Of a DNA stretch of 64,000 bases, positions 36,229-44,185 are shown one piece after another; the stretch's first letter is position 1, and the number at the start of each line of letters is the position of its first letter. The stretch comes from Pararhizobium sp. (GTDB taxonomy: Bacteria; Pseudomonadota; Alphaproteobacteria; Rhizobiales; Rhizobiaceae). The stretch covers positions 2,914,001 to 2,978,000 of the forward strand of contig CP051237.1 of NCBI GenBank assembly GCA_017794825.1. Reading direction: 5' to 3'. The position numbers and the translations under genes were made by a program. Under the pieces are notes generated by a model, which was not told the origin of the DNA, did not search any database, and was given only the letters and a program-made list of their open reading frames with translations.

Positions 36229-37143
36229 TCAGCTTTCGCGGCTGGCGATGAAACAGGCCGTCTGGCGCAAGGTGTCGGCGCGATTGCCGAAGGGCTCCAA
36301 CAGGACGCAGGCCTCACCGACCAATCCGTCAAGCCGGTTGCGCGCCCACTCCACTCCATGCAGGCCGACGAGCGTTCCCTTTCCGCGCGCGGCGTCCTTG
36401 CCTGTCGCCTTGCCCATCTGGCTTGCGTCCGACGTGACGTCCAGCAGGTCGTCGGCAAGCTGGAAAGCGAGACCGATCATCTCGCCGAACCGCTTTAGCC
36501 TGTCGCGTTCTTCTTCTACCGCGTTGCCGACGATCGCGCCAGCCTCGCAAGCATACCGCAACAGCGCGCCGGTCTTCATTGATTGAAGCCGGATGATCCC
36601 TGCTTCATCGGGCGCGGAGATTTCGGCGTCAAGGTCAAGACCTTGTCCTCCGGCCATGCCGCCGATCCCCGCCGCCTGCGCAAGTCCGAACACCAGCGCC
36701 GCTTTGCGCGTATCGTCCAACCCGTTCTGCGGACGGGCGAGAACATCGAACGCAAGGGTCAGCAGTGAATCGCCGGCGAGTATAGCGGTCGCCTCGTCAA
36801 AGGCGACGTGCACGGTTGGCTTTCCGCGTCTCAATTCGTCGTCGTCCATAGCTGGCAAGTCGTCATGGATCAGCGAATAGCAATGAATGAGTTCCAGCGC
36901 CGCGCCTGTCGCGAGCGCGGCCTCCCTGTCGGCGTCGAAGATGCGCGCAGCCTCGATGACCAGGAATGGCCGGATTCGTTTGCCGCCGTTGAGAACCCCG
37001 TGTCGCATGGCGGCAAGCAGTTTCGGCGGACGAATAATTTCCTCGCCGGCGGGAGATGGCGAGAGCAACCGCTCAAGCACGGCTTCGATCTCGGCGGCCC
37101 GCAGACTGAGAAGTTCGCTGAAATTTTTCGACACGTCGTTCAT
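36229..37143 (-). CDS. ispA: Polyprenyl synthetase, probably farnesyl diphosphate synthase
   Basis: This trans-type prenyl transferase condenses IPP with DMAPP and GPP. The 304-residue protein has the first Asp-rich motif HDDLPAMDDDELRRG and the second QLADDLLDVTSD, plus NGGKRIRPFL at the IPP site. The insert DLPAM between the Asp residues is typical of bacterial FPP/GGPP synthases. ATG 37143 was chosen over an upstream TTG at 37179. The exact chain length of the product (C15 or C20) is inferred from family resemblance, not proven. It is convergent with ispG, 7 bp away. Confidence 0.9.
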   Translation of the reverse strand: MNDVSKNFSELLSLRAAEIEAVLERLLSPSPAGEEIIRPPKLLAAMRHGVLNGGKRIRPFLVIEAARIFDADREAALATGAALELIHCYSLIHDDLPAMDDDELRRGKPTVHVAFDEATAILAGDSLLTLAFDVLARPQNGLDDTRKAALVFGLAQAAGIGGMAGGQGLDLDAEISAPDEAGIIRLQSMKTGALLRYACEAGAIVGNAVEEERDRLKRFGEMIGLAFQLADDLLDVTSDASQMGKATGKDAARGKGTLVGLHGVEWARNRLDGLVGEACVLLEPFGNRADTLRQTACFIASRES

Positions 37144-37283
37144 GGCCGGCTTATTGGCATGGCCGGTCACTGTCGGCAAGCCATCAGGCGCTGTATTGAC
37201 GTGCGGACTGTTATCGCATCGCAGGATGTGCTTTAGAAAGTTCGGCGCGTGCGGCGTCCTGGAAAACGGCGGCGAAGGCGGAG

Positions 37284-37991
37284 ATGGCGACCAGCAAACC
37301 TAAATCCTGGTTCCGGAGGATAATCCGGTGGATATTCGGAATCGTGATTGCCTGGTTCGTTCTGGTCGCCGCGCTCATTTTGCTCTATCGAGCGCCCGGC
37401 GTTCATCCGGTTTCCACCCTGATGTTGCGCGATCTGGTTTTGTTGCGCGGCTATGACCGCCAGTGGGTGGATTTCGAGGATATCTCGCCGGTTCTTGTCC
37501 AGTCTGTCATGATGTCGGAAGACGGTCAGTTTTGCGCTCATGGCGGCGTGGACTGGGGCGCTCTCGACAGCGTCATCGACAATGCCCTCGAAGGGGAGCG
37601 AACGCGCGGCGCCAGCACGATCGCGATGCAGACCGTGAAGAACCTCTATCTGTGGTCCAGCCGCTCCTATGTCCGAAAGCTGCTGGAGGTTCCGCTCGCC
37701 ATGGCGGTCGATACGATCTGGTCAAAACGCAGGACCATGGAAATCTACCTTAATATCGCCCAATGGGGTCCTGATCTCTACGGAATCGGCGCAGCCTCCG
37801 AACGCTATTTTGGCGTGCCGGCAGCACAACTGTCGCGGCGGCAGGCGGCCTATCTCGCGGTAGCGCTCCCGAATCCGGTTGAAAGAAATCCGGCGAAGCC
37901 GTCTGGCGGCATGACCCGCCTTGCAGGCATAGTCGAGAAACGGGCCGCGCAATCGGGCGCATACATCAAATGTCTTGATGAGGCCGGTTAA
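37284..37991 (+). CDS. mtgA: Monofunctional peptidoglycan glycosyltransferase MtgA
   Basis: MtgA polymerises lipid II without a transpeptidase domain. The 235-residue protein has one N-terminal membrane helix (about 12-34) and a GT51 domain: [20 protein letters not shown] with the catalytic Glu, [17 protein letters not shown], and [26 protein letters not shown] with the second Glu. Length and motifs match the family. In many rhizobial genomes it precedes rpmF directly; here two extra genes stand between. Confidence 0.95.
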   Translation: MATSKPKSWFRRIIRWIFGIVIAWFVLVAALILLYRAPGVHPVSTLMLRDLVLLRGYDRQWVDFEDISPVLVQSVMMSEDGQFCAHGGVDWGALDSVIDNALEGERTRGASTIAMQTVKNLYLWSSRSYVRKLLEVPLAMAVDTIWSKRRTMEIYLNIAQWGPDLYGIGAASERYFGVPAAQLSRRQAAYLAVALPNPVERNPAKPSGGMTRLAGIVEKRAAQSGAYIKCLDEAG

Positions 37992-38065
37992 CAATATTGG
38001 CTGGTCGGCGCACATGCGTCGAGATAGAAGAAGCGATCACAGGCTTTTCTAAAGCGGGACCGACG

Positions 38066-38791
38066 ATGCCGACAGACACCGCGATCGAGGCGCTGCACGC
38101 CTTTGGAGCCTCAGGCAAATCAGGTCCGACCCGGCATTTTGGAACCCGTTTCGACAGCGAGGGCAAATTCCTTTACGAGCCGGGCAACACTATCGTCAGC
38201 CATGTAACGAAGGGTTCGGCGACGCAGGCGGCTCTCATTGAGGTTCGCTGCGTGTTGATGGGGCTGCCCTTTGTGCGCCACTTCTCCTTTACGCCGGTTT
38301 CGAGCCTGCACATGACCCTTGCCCAGGGCGTCATCGAATTTCGGCGCAAGGATGGATATTGGCCGGAAGGCGTCGATCACGACGCCGACATCGACGGGAT
38401 CACCGACCTCTATCGCGATCGTTTGAAGGCGTTTCCGGATCTCGGCGCATTCCGCACACGGGCGGTGGCAGTGACGCCGCTTGGCGTCACGCTCGCCGGA
38501 GCGACCGGCAGGGACGATTCAATGCTTCGTCGCTGGCGCGACGAACTCTGTGAACCGCTCGGCTTCCGGCATCCGGACCATGACACATACGTGTTCCACA
38601 TTACTCTCGCCTATCTCATAGACTGGCTGCCCGAGGAGGCGCTGCCAGTCTACGCCGAGGCGCTTGAGGAATGTGCGTCTCTGTTGCATCAAGCGGCGCC
38701 GACGCTGGAGCTCGACGATCCATGTTTTTGCAGCTTCGAGGACATGAACCACTTCGAGCCGCTACTCAATCTCAGGCGCACAGGCAGGTAG
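38066..38791 (+). CDS. 2H-phosphoesterase-like protein (DUF1868)
   Basis: The 241-residue protein has two His-x-Thr motifs placed like those of 2',5' RNA ligase/cyclic phosphodiesterases: SLHMTLAQG (about residues 80-88) and VFHITLAYL (about 178-186). Around them are the alternating strands of the 2H fold; the pattern matches DUF1868. Such enzymes usually hydrolyse 2',3'-cyclic phosphates or related phosphodiesters; the actual substrate is unknown. The start is ATG 38066; a TTG at 37997 in the same frame is an alternative. The gene follows mtgA and is 7 bp before the GST gene, so these are probably cotranscribed. Confidence 0.72.
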   Translation: MPTDTAIEALHAFGASGKSGPTRHFGTRFDSEGKFLYEPGNTIVSHVTKGSATQAALIEVRCVLMGLPFVRHFSFTPVSSLHMTLAQGVIEFRRKDGYWPEGVDHDADIDGITDLYRDRLKAFPDLGAFRTRAVAVTPLGVTLAGATGRDDSMLRRWRDELCEPLGFRHPDHDTYVFHITLAYLIDWLPEEALPVYAEALEECASLLHQAAPTLELDDPCFCSFEDMNHFEPLLNLRRTGR

Positions 38792-38798
38792 TTCGGAA

Positions 38799-39446
38799 AT
38801 GGTCAATCTTACTCTTTACATCGGAAACAAGAACTATTCGTCCTGGTCCTTCCGGCCGTGGATCGCGATGCGCCACTTCGACATTCCGTTCGAAGAAGAA
38901 CTGGTTCCGTTCGACTTCCCGGCGGGCAACCCGGCTTTCGCCGCATTCTCGCCGACCAACCGGGTGCCGGTGCTCAAGCATGGCGGGCTTACAATCTGGG
39001 AGAGTCTCGCTATTCTCGAGTATGTCGCCGATCTCTACCCGGAGAAGCGGCTTTGGCCGGACCGTTCCGATTTGCGCGCGCACGCCCGCTCCATCAGCGC
39101 TGAAATGCTTGGTGGATTTTCTGCCCTGCGTTCCGAATGTCCGATGAACATGCGCCGAGAGCCCGCCGCCCTTACAGTATCAGACGCGGCCAAACGTGAC
39201 GTGGCGCGTGTTGAACAAATTTGGCGCGAGTGTATCGAGACCCATGGCGGACCCTATCTCTTTGGCGACTTCTCGATAGCGGACGCCATGTATGCGCCGG
39301 TTGTCAATCGGCTGGAGATCTACATGCTCGCGGATGATCCGGTGGCGTTCGACTACATGAAAATAATGAAGTCCCTTCCGGCCTGGCGAGAGTGGGAACT
39401 CGCCGGCAGGCAGGAGCCCTGGATTGTTGAGGAGGACGAGGTGTGA
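38799..39446 (+). CDS. Glutathione S-transferase family protein
   Basis: The 215-residue protein has the thioredoxin-like N-terminal half (LTLYIGNKNYSSWSFRPWIAM, with a Ser at the usual activating position; then TNRVPVLKHGGLTIWESLAILEYV, the cis-Pro and Glu-Ser glutathione-binding turn) and an all-helical C-terminal half ending in the GDFSIADAMYAPV motif (N-capping box). Family members conjugate or reduce electrophiles with glutathione. The substrate is not predictable. Confidence 0.9.
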   Translation: MVNLTLYIGNKNYSSWSFRPWIAMRHFDIPFEEELVPFDFPAGNPAFAAFSPTNRVPVLKHGGLTIWESLAILEYVADLYPEKRLWPDRSDLRAHARSISAEMLGGFSALRSECPMNMRREPAALTVSDAAKRDVARVEQIWRECIETHGGPYLFGDFSIADAMYAPVVNRLEIYMLADDPVAFDYMKIMKSLPAWREWELAGRQEPWIVEEDEV

Positions 39447-39496
39447 CGCTTCAAAAGGAGATTCGCCAGCGCGCCTAAAAAAATGTGCGGCAATGC

Positions 39497-39525
39497 TGGT
39501 CAAACGATGAAAAGCGCTGTATAAG
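39497..39525 (+). promoter_or_regulatory. Possible sigma-70 promoter of rpmF
   Basis: TGGTCA (39497-39502) and TATAAG (39520-39525) are 17 bp apart, about 85 bp before the rpmF ATG. The -35 matches consensus at four of six positions. The call is by eye. Confidence 0.35.
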
Positions 39526-39610
39526 CCCGCCCAATTTCCGAGATTGACATGCGCTCGATCCGGCCGCGTCGGCTGGAACCGGCGCTTTGATCCATGAGTG
39601 GAGTAGTAAT

Positions 39611-39796
39611 ATGGCTGTACCGAAGAGAAAAGTGACCCGCTCGAAGCGTGGCAATCGCCGTTCGACCGACGCTCTGGAAGCTCCGACCTATGTCGAGGAC
39701 CAGACCTCAGGCGAATTGCGCCGTCCGCATCATATCGATCTGAAGACCGGCATGTATCGCGGTCGTCAGGTTCTGAAGGTCAAGGAAGACGCCTGA
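39611..39796 (+). CDS. rpmF: 50S ribosomal protein L32
   Basis: This 61-residue basic protein is a structural component of the large ribosomal subunit. It starts [19 protein letters not shown], the invariant L32 N-terminus, and has [19 protein letters not shown] in the C-terminal half. The zinc-binding Cys pairs of some L32 proteins are absent, as is usual in alphaproteobacteria. ATG 39611 follows GAGTGGAG. A Rho-independent terminator lies just downstream. Confidence 0.98.
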   Translation: MAVPKRKVTRSKRGNRRSTDALEAPTYVEDQTSGELRRPHHIDLKTGMYRGRQVLKVKEDA

Positions 39797-39824
39797 CGCA
39801 GGCGCCTAAGCACTGTTGAAAAAT

Positions 39825-39848
39825 GGCCGGCCGTGCGCCGGTCTTTTT
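39825..39848 (+). terminator. Rho-independent terminator of rpmF
   Basis: GGCCGGC (39825-39831) pairs with GCCGGTC (39837-39843) around a 5-base loop, one G-U pair, followed by TTTTT. It is 28 bp after the rpmF stop. Confidence 0.8.
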
Positions 39849-39918
39849 GTTGCGCCTAACCAGCTGGAAAGTCTGGCCGCAATTCTGACACGGAATTTAT
39901 TCTTCATGATCGGAACAA

Positions 39919-39941
39919 ATACTACTCTTTCGGAGTAGTAT
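39919..39941. promoter_or_regulatory. 9-bp perfect inverted repeat before a small membrane protein gene
   Basis: ATACTACTC (39919-39927) and GAGTAGTAT (39933-39941) flank TTTCG. The repeat is 26 bp before the ATG at 39968 and is not followed by a T run, so it fits an operator or a 5'-UTR hairpin better than a terminator. No regulator gene is adjacent. Confidence 0.5.
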
Positions 39942-39967
39942 CCGGGTGTCATGAAGCAGGTTCCCAG

Positions 39968-40375
39968 ATGATTGCAACTATTCCACTGATGATCATTCCG
40001 TTGATCGCCTACAACGCCATCTTGTTCGCGCCAGTGCTTGGACAGGATTTCGGGGCGCTCACGTCGACGATGTTCAGCCTGGAAATGCTGTCCGGCGCTG
40101 TCTGGACCATGGACCTCTCAGCGATGCTGATCGCCGCAGCGCTTGTCCTGTTATTTGTAGAAATATTGAAGGCGACTCGGACCGGCTCCTGGTCGCTTGT
40201 CGATCACCTGCTGTCGACGCTCGTATTCATCGCGTTTCTTGTCGAATTCCTCACCGTCAGACAGGCTGCGACCGGAACCTTCTTTATTCTCACCGCAATC
40301 GCGCTGATTGACCTGGTGGCCGGGTTCTCGGTCGCCATCCGGTCCGCGGGCCGCGATGTCGCAATCGGCTTGTGA
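39968..40375 (+). CDS. Small four-helix membrane protein of unknown function
   Basis: I do not recognise the family. The 135-residue product is almost wholly hydrophobic, with four likely transmembrane helices at about residues 5-25, 48-67, 78-97 and 102-122 and short polar loops (LKATRTGSWSLVD is the main cytoplasmic-type loop). It has no signal peptide, metal-site or enzyme motif. It stands alone between the rpmF terminator and a convergent amidohydrolase gene (5-bp gap), behind a perfect inverted repeat, so it is probably individually regulated. The coding call rests on the clean frame, membrane pattern and promoter-proximal repeat. Confidence 0.75.
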   Translation: MIATIPLMIIPLIAYNAILFAPVLGQDFGALTSTMFSLEMLSGAVWTMDLSAMLIAAALVLLFVEILKATRTGSWSLVDHLLSTLVFIAFLVEFLTVRQAATGTFFILTAIALIDLVAGFSVAIRSAGRDVAIGL

Positions 40376-40380
40376 ACCAA

Positions 40381-41544
40381 TCAGTTCGCCAGCGCCGTTT
40401 CTGCAAGCCGAACCCAGTATGACACGCCGTAGCTGATCGCTTCGTCGTTGAAATCATATTCCGGGTGATGCAGGTTCGCCGTGTCGCCATTGCCCATGAA
40501 TATGAATGCGCCAGGGCGCGCTTCCAGCATGAAGGAAAAATCCTCGCCGCCCATCGTCGGATCGGTGTCGGTGACGACACGGTTCGGTCCGGTGATCTGC
40601 TCGGCCACGGAGATCGAAAAGTCAGTCTGGTCGTCGTGATTATAGGTCACGGGATAGCCGCGGTGGAAGTGAATGGACGCGGAGGCGTCGTGTGACGCGG
40701 CGATCCCGGTCGCGATCTGCTTGAGACGATCCTCGGCCATCTTGCGGACATCGGCGGACAGGGTCCGAATGGTGCCGCCCAGTTCTGCTTCGGAGGGGAT
40801 CACGTTGTGCGTGGTGCCGGCCTGAAATTTTGTTACCGAAACGACGACAGAGTCGACCGGACTTGTGTTTCTCGAAGCGATCAACTGCAGACTAGAGACA
40901 ATCTGGGCGCCGATGGCGATCGGATCGATCGCCTGATGCGGCATCGCCGCATGGCCGCCCCGCGCTTTAAGCTTGATCGAAAACTCGTCGGTTGCAGCCA
41001 TTATGGCGCCCTTGCGGATCGCGAATTCGCCAACCGGCAGCCCCGGTAGATTGTGCATGCCGTAAACTTCGGCGATGCCAAAACGTTCCATCATGCCGTC
41101 ATTGACCATTTCGCGGCCGCCTGCGCCGCCTTCTTCCGCCGGCTGGAATATTACCGCCACGGCGCCGCTGAAATTGCGGGTTTCAGCGAGATATTTGGCG
41201 GCGCCCAGCAGCATGGCTGTGTGGCCGTCATGGCCGCAGGCGTGCATTTTTCCGTCGACTTCGGAACTCCAGGGCTTGCCCGTGGCTTCCTTTATGGGCA
41301 GCGCGTCCATATCAGCGCGCAATCCGATAACCCGGTCTCCGCCGCCCGATCCCTTGATAATGCCGACCACGCCGGTGCGTCCGATTCCTGTTATGACCTC
41401 GTCACATCCGAACGCCTTCAGCTTCTCTGTGACGAAACCCGCAGTCTTGTGGACATCAAACAGAAGTTCGGGCTGCGTGTGGAGGTGACGTCGCCACTGG
41501 GAGATTTCTTCCTGCATTTCTGCAGCGCGATTCAATATCGGCAT
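40381..41544 (-). CDS. M20-family amidohydrolase (hippurate hydrolase-like)
   Basis: This cytoplasmic metallo-amidase is of the type that removes acyl groups from amino acids or conjugates. The 387-residue protein has RRHLHTQPELLFDVHKTA at the N-terminus, GLRADMDALPI, the metal-binding MHACGHDGHTAMLLGAA and QPAEEGGAGGREM with the catalytic Glu pair, then MGGEDFSFML near the end. These are typical of the amidohydrolase/carboxypeptidase subgroup. ATG 41544 follows GAGG; a longer frame upstream has no conserved sequence. The natural substrate is unknown. Confidence 0.92.
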   Translation of the reverse strand: MPILNRAAEMQEEISQWRRHLHTQPELLFDVHKTAGFVTEKLKAFGCDEVITGIGRTGVVGIIKGSGGGDRVIGLRADMDALPIKEATGKPWSSEVDGKMHACGHDGHTAMLLGAAKYLAETRNFSGAVAVIFQPAEEGGAGGREMVNDGMMERFGIAEVYGMHNLPGLPVGEFAIRKGAIMAATDEFSIKLKARGGHAAMPHQAIDPIAIGAQIVSSLQLIASRNTSPVDSVVVSVTKFQAGTTHNVIPSEAELGGTIRTLSADVRKMAEDRLKQIATGIAASHDASASIHFHRGYPVTYNHDDQTDFSISVAEQITGPNRVVTDTDPTMGGEDFSFMLEARPGAFIFMGNGDTANLHHPEYDFNDEAISYGVSYWVRLAETALAN

Positions 41545-41586
41545 TAATAATAACCTCGTTTTGTAGGTATTGGTTATTTTGCTATA

Positions 41587-41600
41587 TGGCATATATGCCA
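41587..41600. promoter_or_regulatory. 14-bp palindrome between divergent genes
   Basis: TGGCATATATGCCA is a perfect palindrome in the A/T-rich gap between the M20 amidohydrolase (minus) and the D,D-carboxypeptidase (plus). It could be an operator for either gene; the length is short, so chance is possible. Confidence 0.3.
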
Positions 41601-41642
41601 GCTTGTCGGTACACACAATTCGCATTCCGCGAGAGGTTCGAC

Positions 41643-42824
41643 GTGACAATGTTTCGAAATGGGACCAAACCGGGTCCGCTGCTTCTCCTGTTGAGCCTGC
41701 TGCTTTTGTTGACAGGACCGGCCCGGACCGCCGGGCCCACTATTGTTGTGGATGTCGACAGCGGCCGGGTACTGGAGCACAATGACGCCTTCCAGCGGTG
41801 GTATCCGGCTTCACTAACCAAACTGATGACGGCCTATGTCGTATTCAGGGCCGTGCGCGCCGGCCAGGTCAGCATGGATTCTCTGGTAACCGTCAGCGCC
41901 GAGGCGGCCAAGGCGCCGCCCAGCAAGATGTATTACAAGCCTGGTTCGCAGCTCACCCTCGACAACGCCTTGAAGATCATTCTCGTGAAATCCGCCAATG
42001 ACGTCTCGGAGGCGATCGCAGAGTCCGTCGCCGGATCTCAGCAGGCCTTCGTCGATCGAATGAACGCTGAAGCCCGTCGTCTTGGCCTCATGGACACGCG
42101 CTTCGTCAATCCACACGGCTTGCCGGGAAACGGCCAAAGCACGACGGCGCGCGACATGGCGATGCTTGGAATGGCTATACACCAAGAGTTTCCGCAATTT
42201 GCTCCCTTCTTCAGCCTGGAAGCGATTTCCACCGGAAAGCGCACCTACGAGAATTACAATATTCTTATCGGCCGGTTTCGTGGCGCCAACGGCATGAAAA
42301 CCGGATTCATCTGTTCCTCCGGATTCAACCAGGTCTCGTCCGCAACCCGAAACGGACGAACGGTCGTTTCGGTTGTTCTCGGAGCAAAGGATCAGGAAGA
42401 AAGAGCCAGCGAATCGGCCCGTCTGCTGCAAAAGGGGCTGACTTCTTCGAAATTCGGCGCCCCAAGACTGGATTCTCTCCAGCCCTATGGCGCCAACCGG
42501 CTTCAGACGGTAGATCTCAGACCTCAGATCTGCTCTGCGGAAGCGCGCAAGAATCGCAATCGGGTCACCGATGAAAGCGGCAATCTCGACGTCACTTCCG
42601 CCTATATTCAGCCGATGCGTCGGCCGGCGCGCGCGGTATCCGTTGGCCTCGTCGGCAGCGTCAATCCGGCGCTCGCCGGAAAAAGAATTCCGGTGCCAAA
42701 GCCCAGGCCCGCCCAGATTGGCCGCGGCGCCGTTGCAATTACAGCAGGCGCCTCAGCTGCGCCTGTATCGACCGGACAGCCGGCGCCAGGTGTGCCGGTC
42801 CCCCGGCAGAAGCCGCGGCGCTAG
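41643..42824 (+). CDS. D-alanyl-D-alanine carboxypeptidase (DacA/PBP5-like, S11)
   Basis: This periplasmic enzyme trims the terminal D-Ala from peptidoglycan pentapeptides. The roughly 393-residue precursor has a signal peptide (LLLLLSLLLLLTGPARTAG), and the S11 motifs ASLTKLM (Ser-x-x-Lys), KSANDVSEA (Ser-Ala-Asn) and GMKTGF (Lys-Thr-Gly), all intact. After about residue 275 comes a proline-rich tail (KRIPVPKPRPAQIG, PRQKPRR) instead of a PBP5 beta domain. GTG 41643 has AGAGG at the right distance; ATG 41649 is equally possible. Confidence 0.92.
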   Translation: MTMFRNGTKPGPLLLLLSLLLLLTGPARTAGPTIVVDVDSGRVLEHNDAFQRWYPASLTKLMTAYVVFRAVRAGQVSMDSLVTVSAEAAKAPPSKMYYKPGSQLTLDNALKIILVKSANDVSEAIAESVAGSQQAFVDRMNAEARRLGLMDTRFVNPHGLPGNGQSTTARDMAMLGMAIHQEFPQFAPFFSLEAISTGKRTYENYNILIGRFRGANGMKTGFICSSGFNQVSSATRNGRTVVSVVLGAKDQEERASESARLLQKGLTSSKFGAPRLDSLQPYGANRLQTVDLRPQICSAEARKNRNRVTDESGNLDVTSAYIQPMRRPARAVSVGLVGSVNPALAGKRIPVPKPRPAQIGRGAVAITAGASAAPVSTGQPAPGVPVPRQKPRR

Positions 42825-42841
42825 CGCGGGCGGCTGTGGTC

Positions 42842-43942
42842 ATGGCTCTGACAACGCCGATACCGGTTTCGGTCGTCACGGGATTTCTCGGGAGCGGCAA
42901 GACAACGCTCCTCAATCGTCTTCTGAAAGATCCGTCTCTGGTCGACGCCGCCGTGATCATCAACGAATTCGGCGATGTCGGAATCGACCATCTGCTTGTT
43001 GAGCAGTCCAGTGACGGCGTAATCGAACTGTCGGACGGTTGCCTGTGTTGCACCATTCGCGGCGATCTCGTCGATACACTGGCCGATCTGATAGATCGTC
43101 TGCAGACCGGCCGTATCAGGGCGCTCAACCGCGTGATCATAGAGACAACAGGGCTTGCCGATCCTGCTCCGGTGCTGCAAGCGATAATGGCGCAGCCCGT
43201 GCTTTCCCAGTTCTATCGTCTCGATGGTGTGATTGTCGCAGTTGATGCGGTCAGTGGTTCGGCGACGCTCGACAATCACGAGGAAGCGATCAAGCAGGTC
43301 GCAATGGCCGACAGGATCGTGCTCACCAAAACGGATCTTGTCGATCGTGATTCACCGGAATTCGCGCGTTTCACGACACGGTTGATGCAGCTCAATCCCG
43401 GCGCGCCACAGGTGTCCGCCCAGGACGGCGATGGAATCAAGGCGAAGCTGTTCGAATGCGGCCTCTACGATCCGGAGACCAAGACGGCTGACGTGTCGCG
43501 TTGGCTGAGAGATGCAGCTGTCGAAGAACATCACCATCACCATGGGCATGACGTCAATCGACACGACAGCCGTATCCGCGCCTTCACGCTGCAACACGAA
43601 AAGCCGATCGATCCCGGCGCTTTTGAAACATTCATAGATCTGCTTCGCACGGTCCAGGGCGAGCGATTGCTGCGTTTCAAGGCGATCGTGCGTCTTGCTG
43701 ACAATCCCGACCGCCCGCTGGTCGTCCACGGCGTGCAGAGCGTTTTTCATCCACCTGCGAGGCTGGCCGCGTGGCCGGACGAAGATCACAGGACCAGGCT
43801 GGTGATTATTTCCCGCGATATCGATGAGAACTATGTTCGCCGGTTGTTCGACGCCATACTCGATACACCGGGAATTGATACGCCTGATCGCGAAGCTCTT
43901 GGAAACAATCCGCTTGCAATCCCGGGCGTCAGGATGGGCTGA
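42842..43942 (+). CDS. CobW/COG0523 family GTPase (metal chaperone)
   Basis: COG0523 GTPases insert or deliver metals such as zinc or cobalt. The 366-residue protein has the P-loop GFLGSGKTTLLN, the metal-binding GCLCC motif (Cys-x-Cys-Cys) at about residues 64-68, IETTGLADP, and a C-terminal CobW_C domain (IRAFTLQHEKPIDPGAFETF). Between them lies a His-rich linker, EEHHHHHGHDVNRHD, which is likely to bind metal. The operon cobST is elsewhere in the window and no cob gene is adjacent, so a cobalamin role is not implied. ATG 42842 is used. Confidence 0.9.
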   Translation: MALTTPIPVSVVTGFLGSGKTTLLNRLLKDPSLVDAAVIINEFGDVGIDHLLVEQSSDGVIELSDGCLCCTIRGDLVDTLADLIDRLQTGRIRALNRVIIETTGLADPAPVLQAIMAQPVLSQFYRLDGVIVAVDAVSGSATLDNHEEAIKQVAMADRIVLTKTDLVDRDSPEFARFTTRLMQLNPGAPQVSAQDGDGIKAKLFECGLYDPETKTADVSRWLRDAAVEEHHHHHGHDVNRHDSRIRAFTLQHEKPIDPGAFETFIDLLRTVQGERLLRFKAIVRLADNPDRPLVVHGVQSVFHPPARLAAWPDEDHRTRLVIISRDIDENYVRRLFDAILDTPGIDTPDREALGNNPLAIPGVRMG

Positions 43943-43948
43943 GAAGCG

Positions 43949-44185
43949 CTATTTCTTTTCGATGAGGAAGCGATTGCCGTCGGCAATCGATGCGGTTTCG
44001 ACAAGAAGGTGTCCGGATTCCTCGCAGAAATGCGGAATATCGATGACTGCGAGCGGATCGCTGGTTTCCACCCATATCCGGTCGCCCGAATTGAGATCCT
44101 GCAGGCGACGCCGTGTCTTGAGTACCGGCAGCGGGCATTTCAGTCCCCGCAGGTCATAGATCTCGGTCGTCGAAGACCGGGTCAT
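43949..44185 (-). CDS. TusA-like sulfurtransferase/sulfur-carrier protein
   Basis: The 78-residue protein has the SirA/TusA fold and its motif LRGLKCPLPVLKTR, in which the Cys of CPxP carries persulfide sulfur. Roles include thiolation of tRNA and sulfur delivery to molybdenum enzymes. ATG 44185 with AAAAGGGA upstream was chosen; it overlaps the L,D-transpeptidase stop (ATGA, 44182-44185), so the two genes are translationally coupled although functionally unrelated. Confidence 0.88.
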   Translation of the reverse strand: MTRSSTTEIYDLRGLKCPLPVLKTRRRLQDLNSGDRIWVETSDPLAVIDIPHFCEESGHLLVETASIADGNRFLIEKK

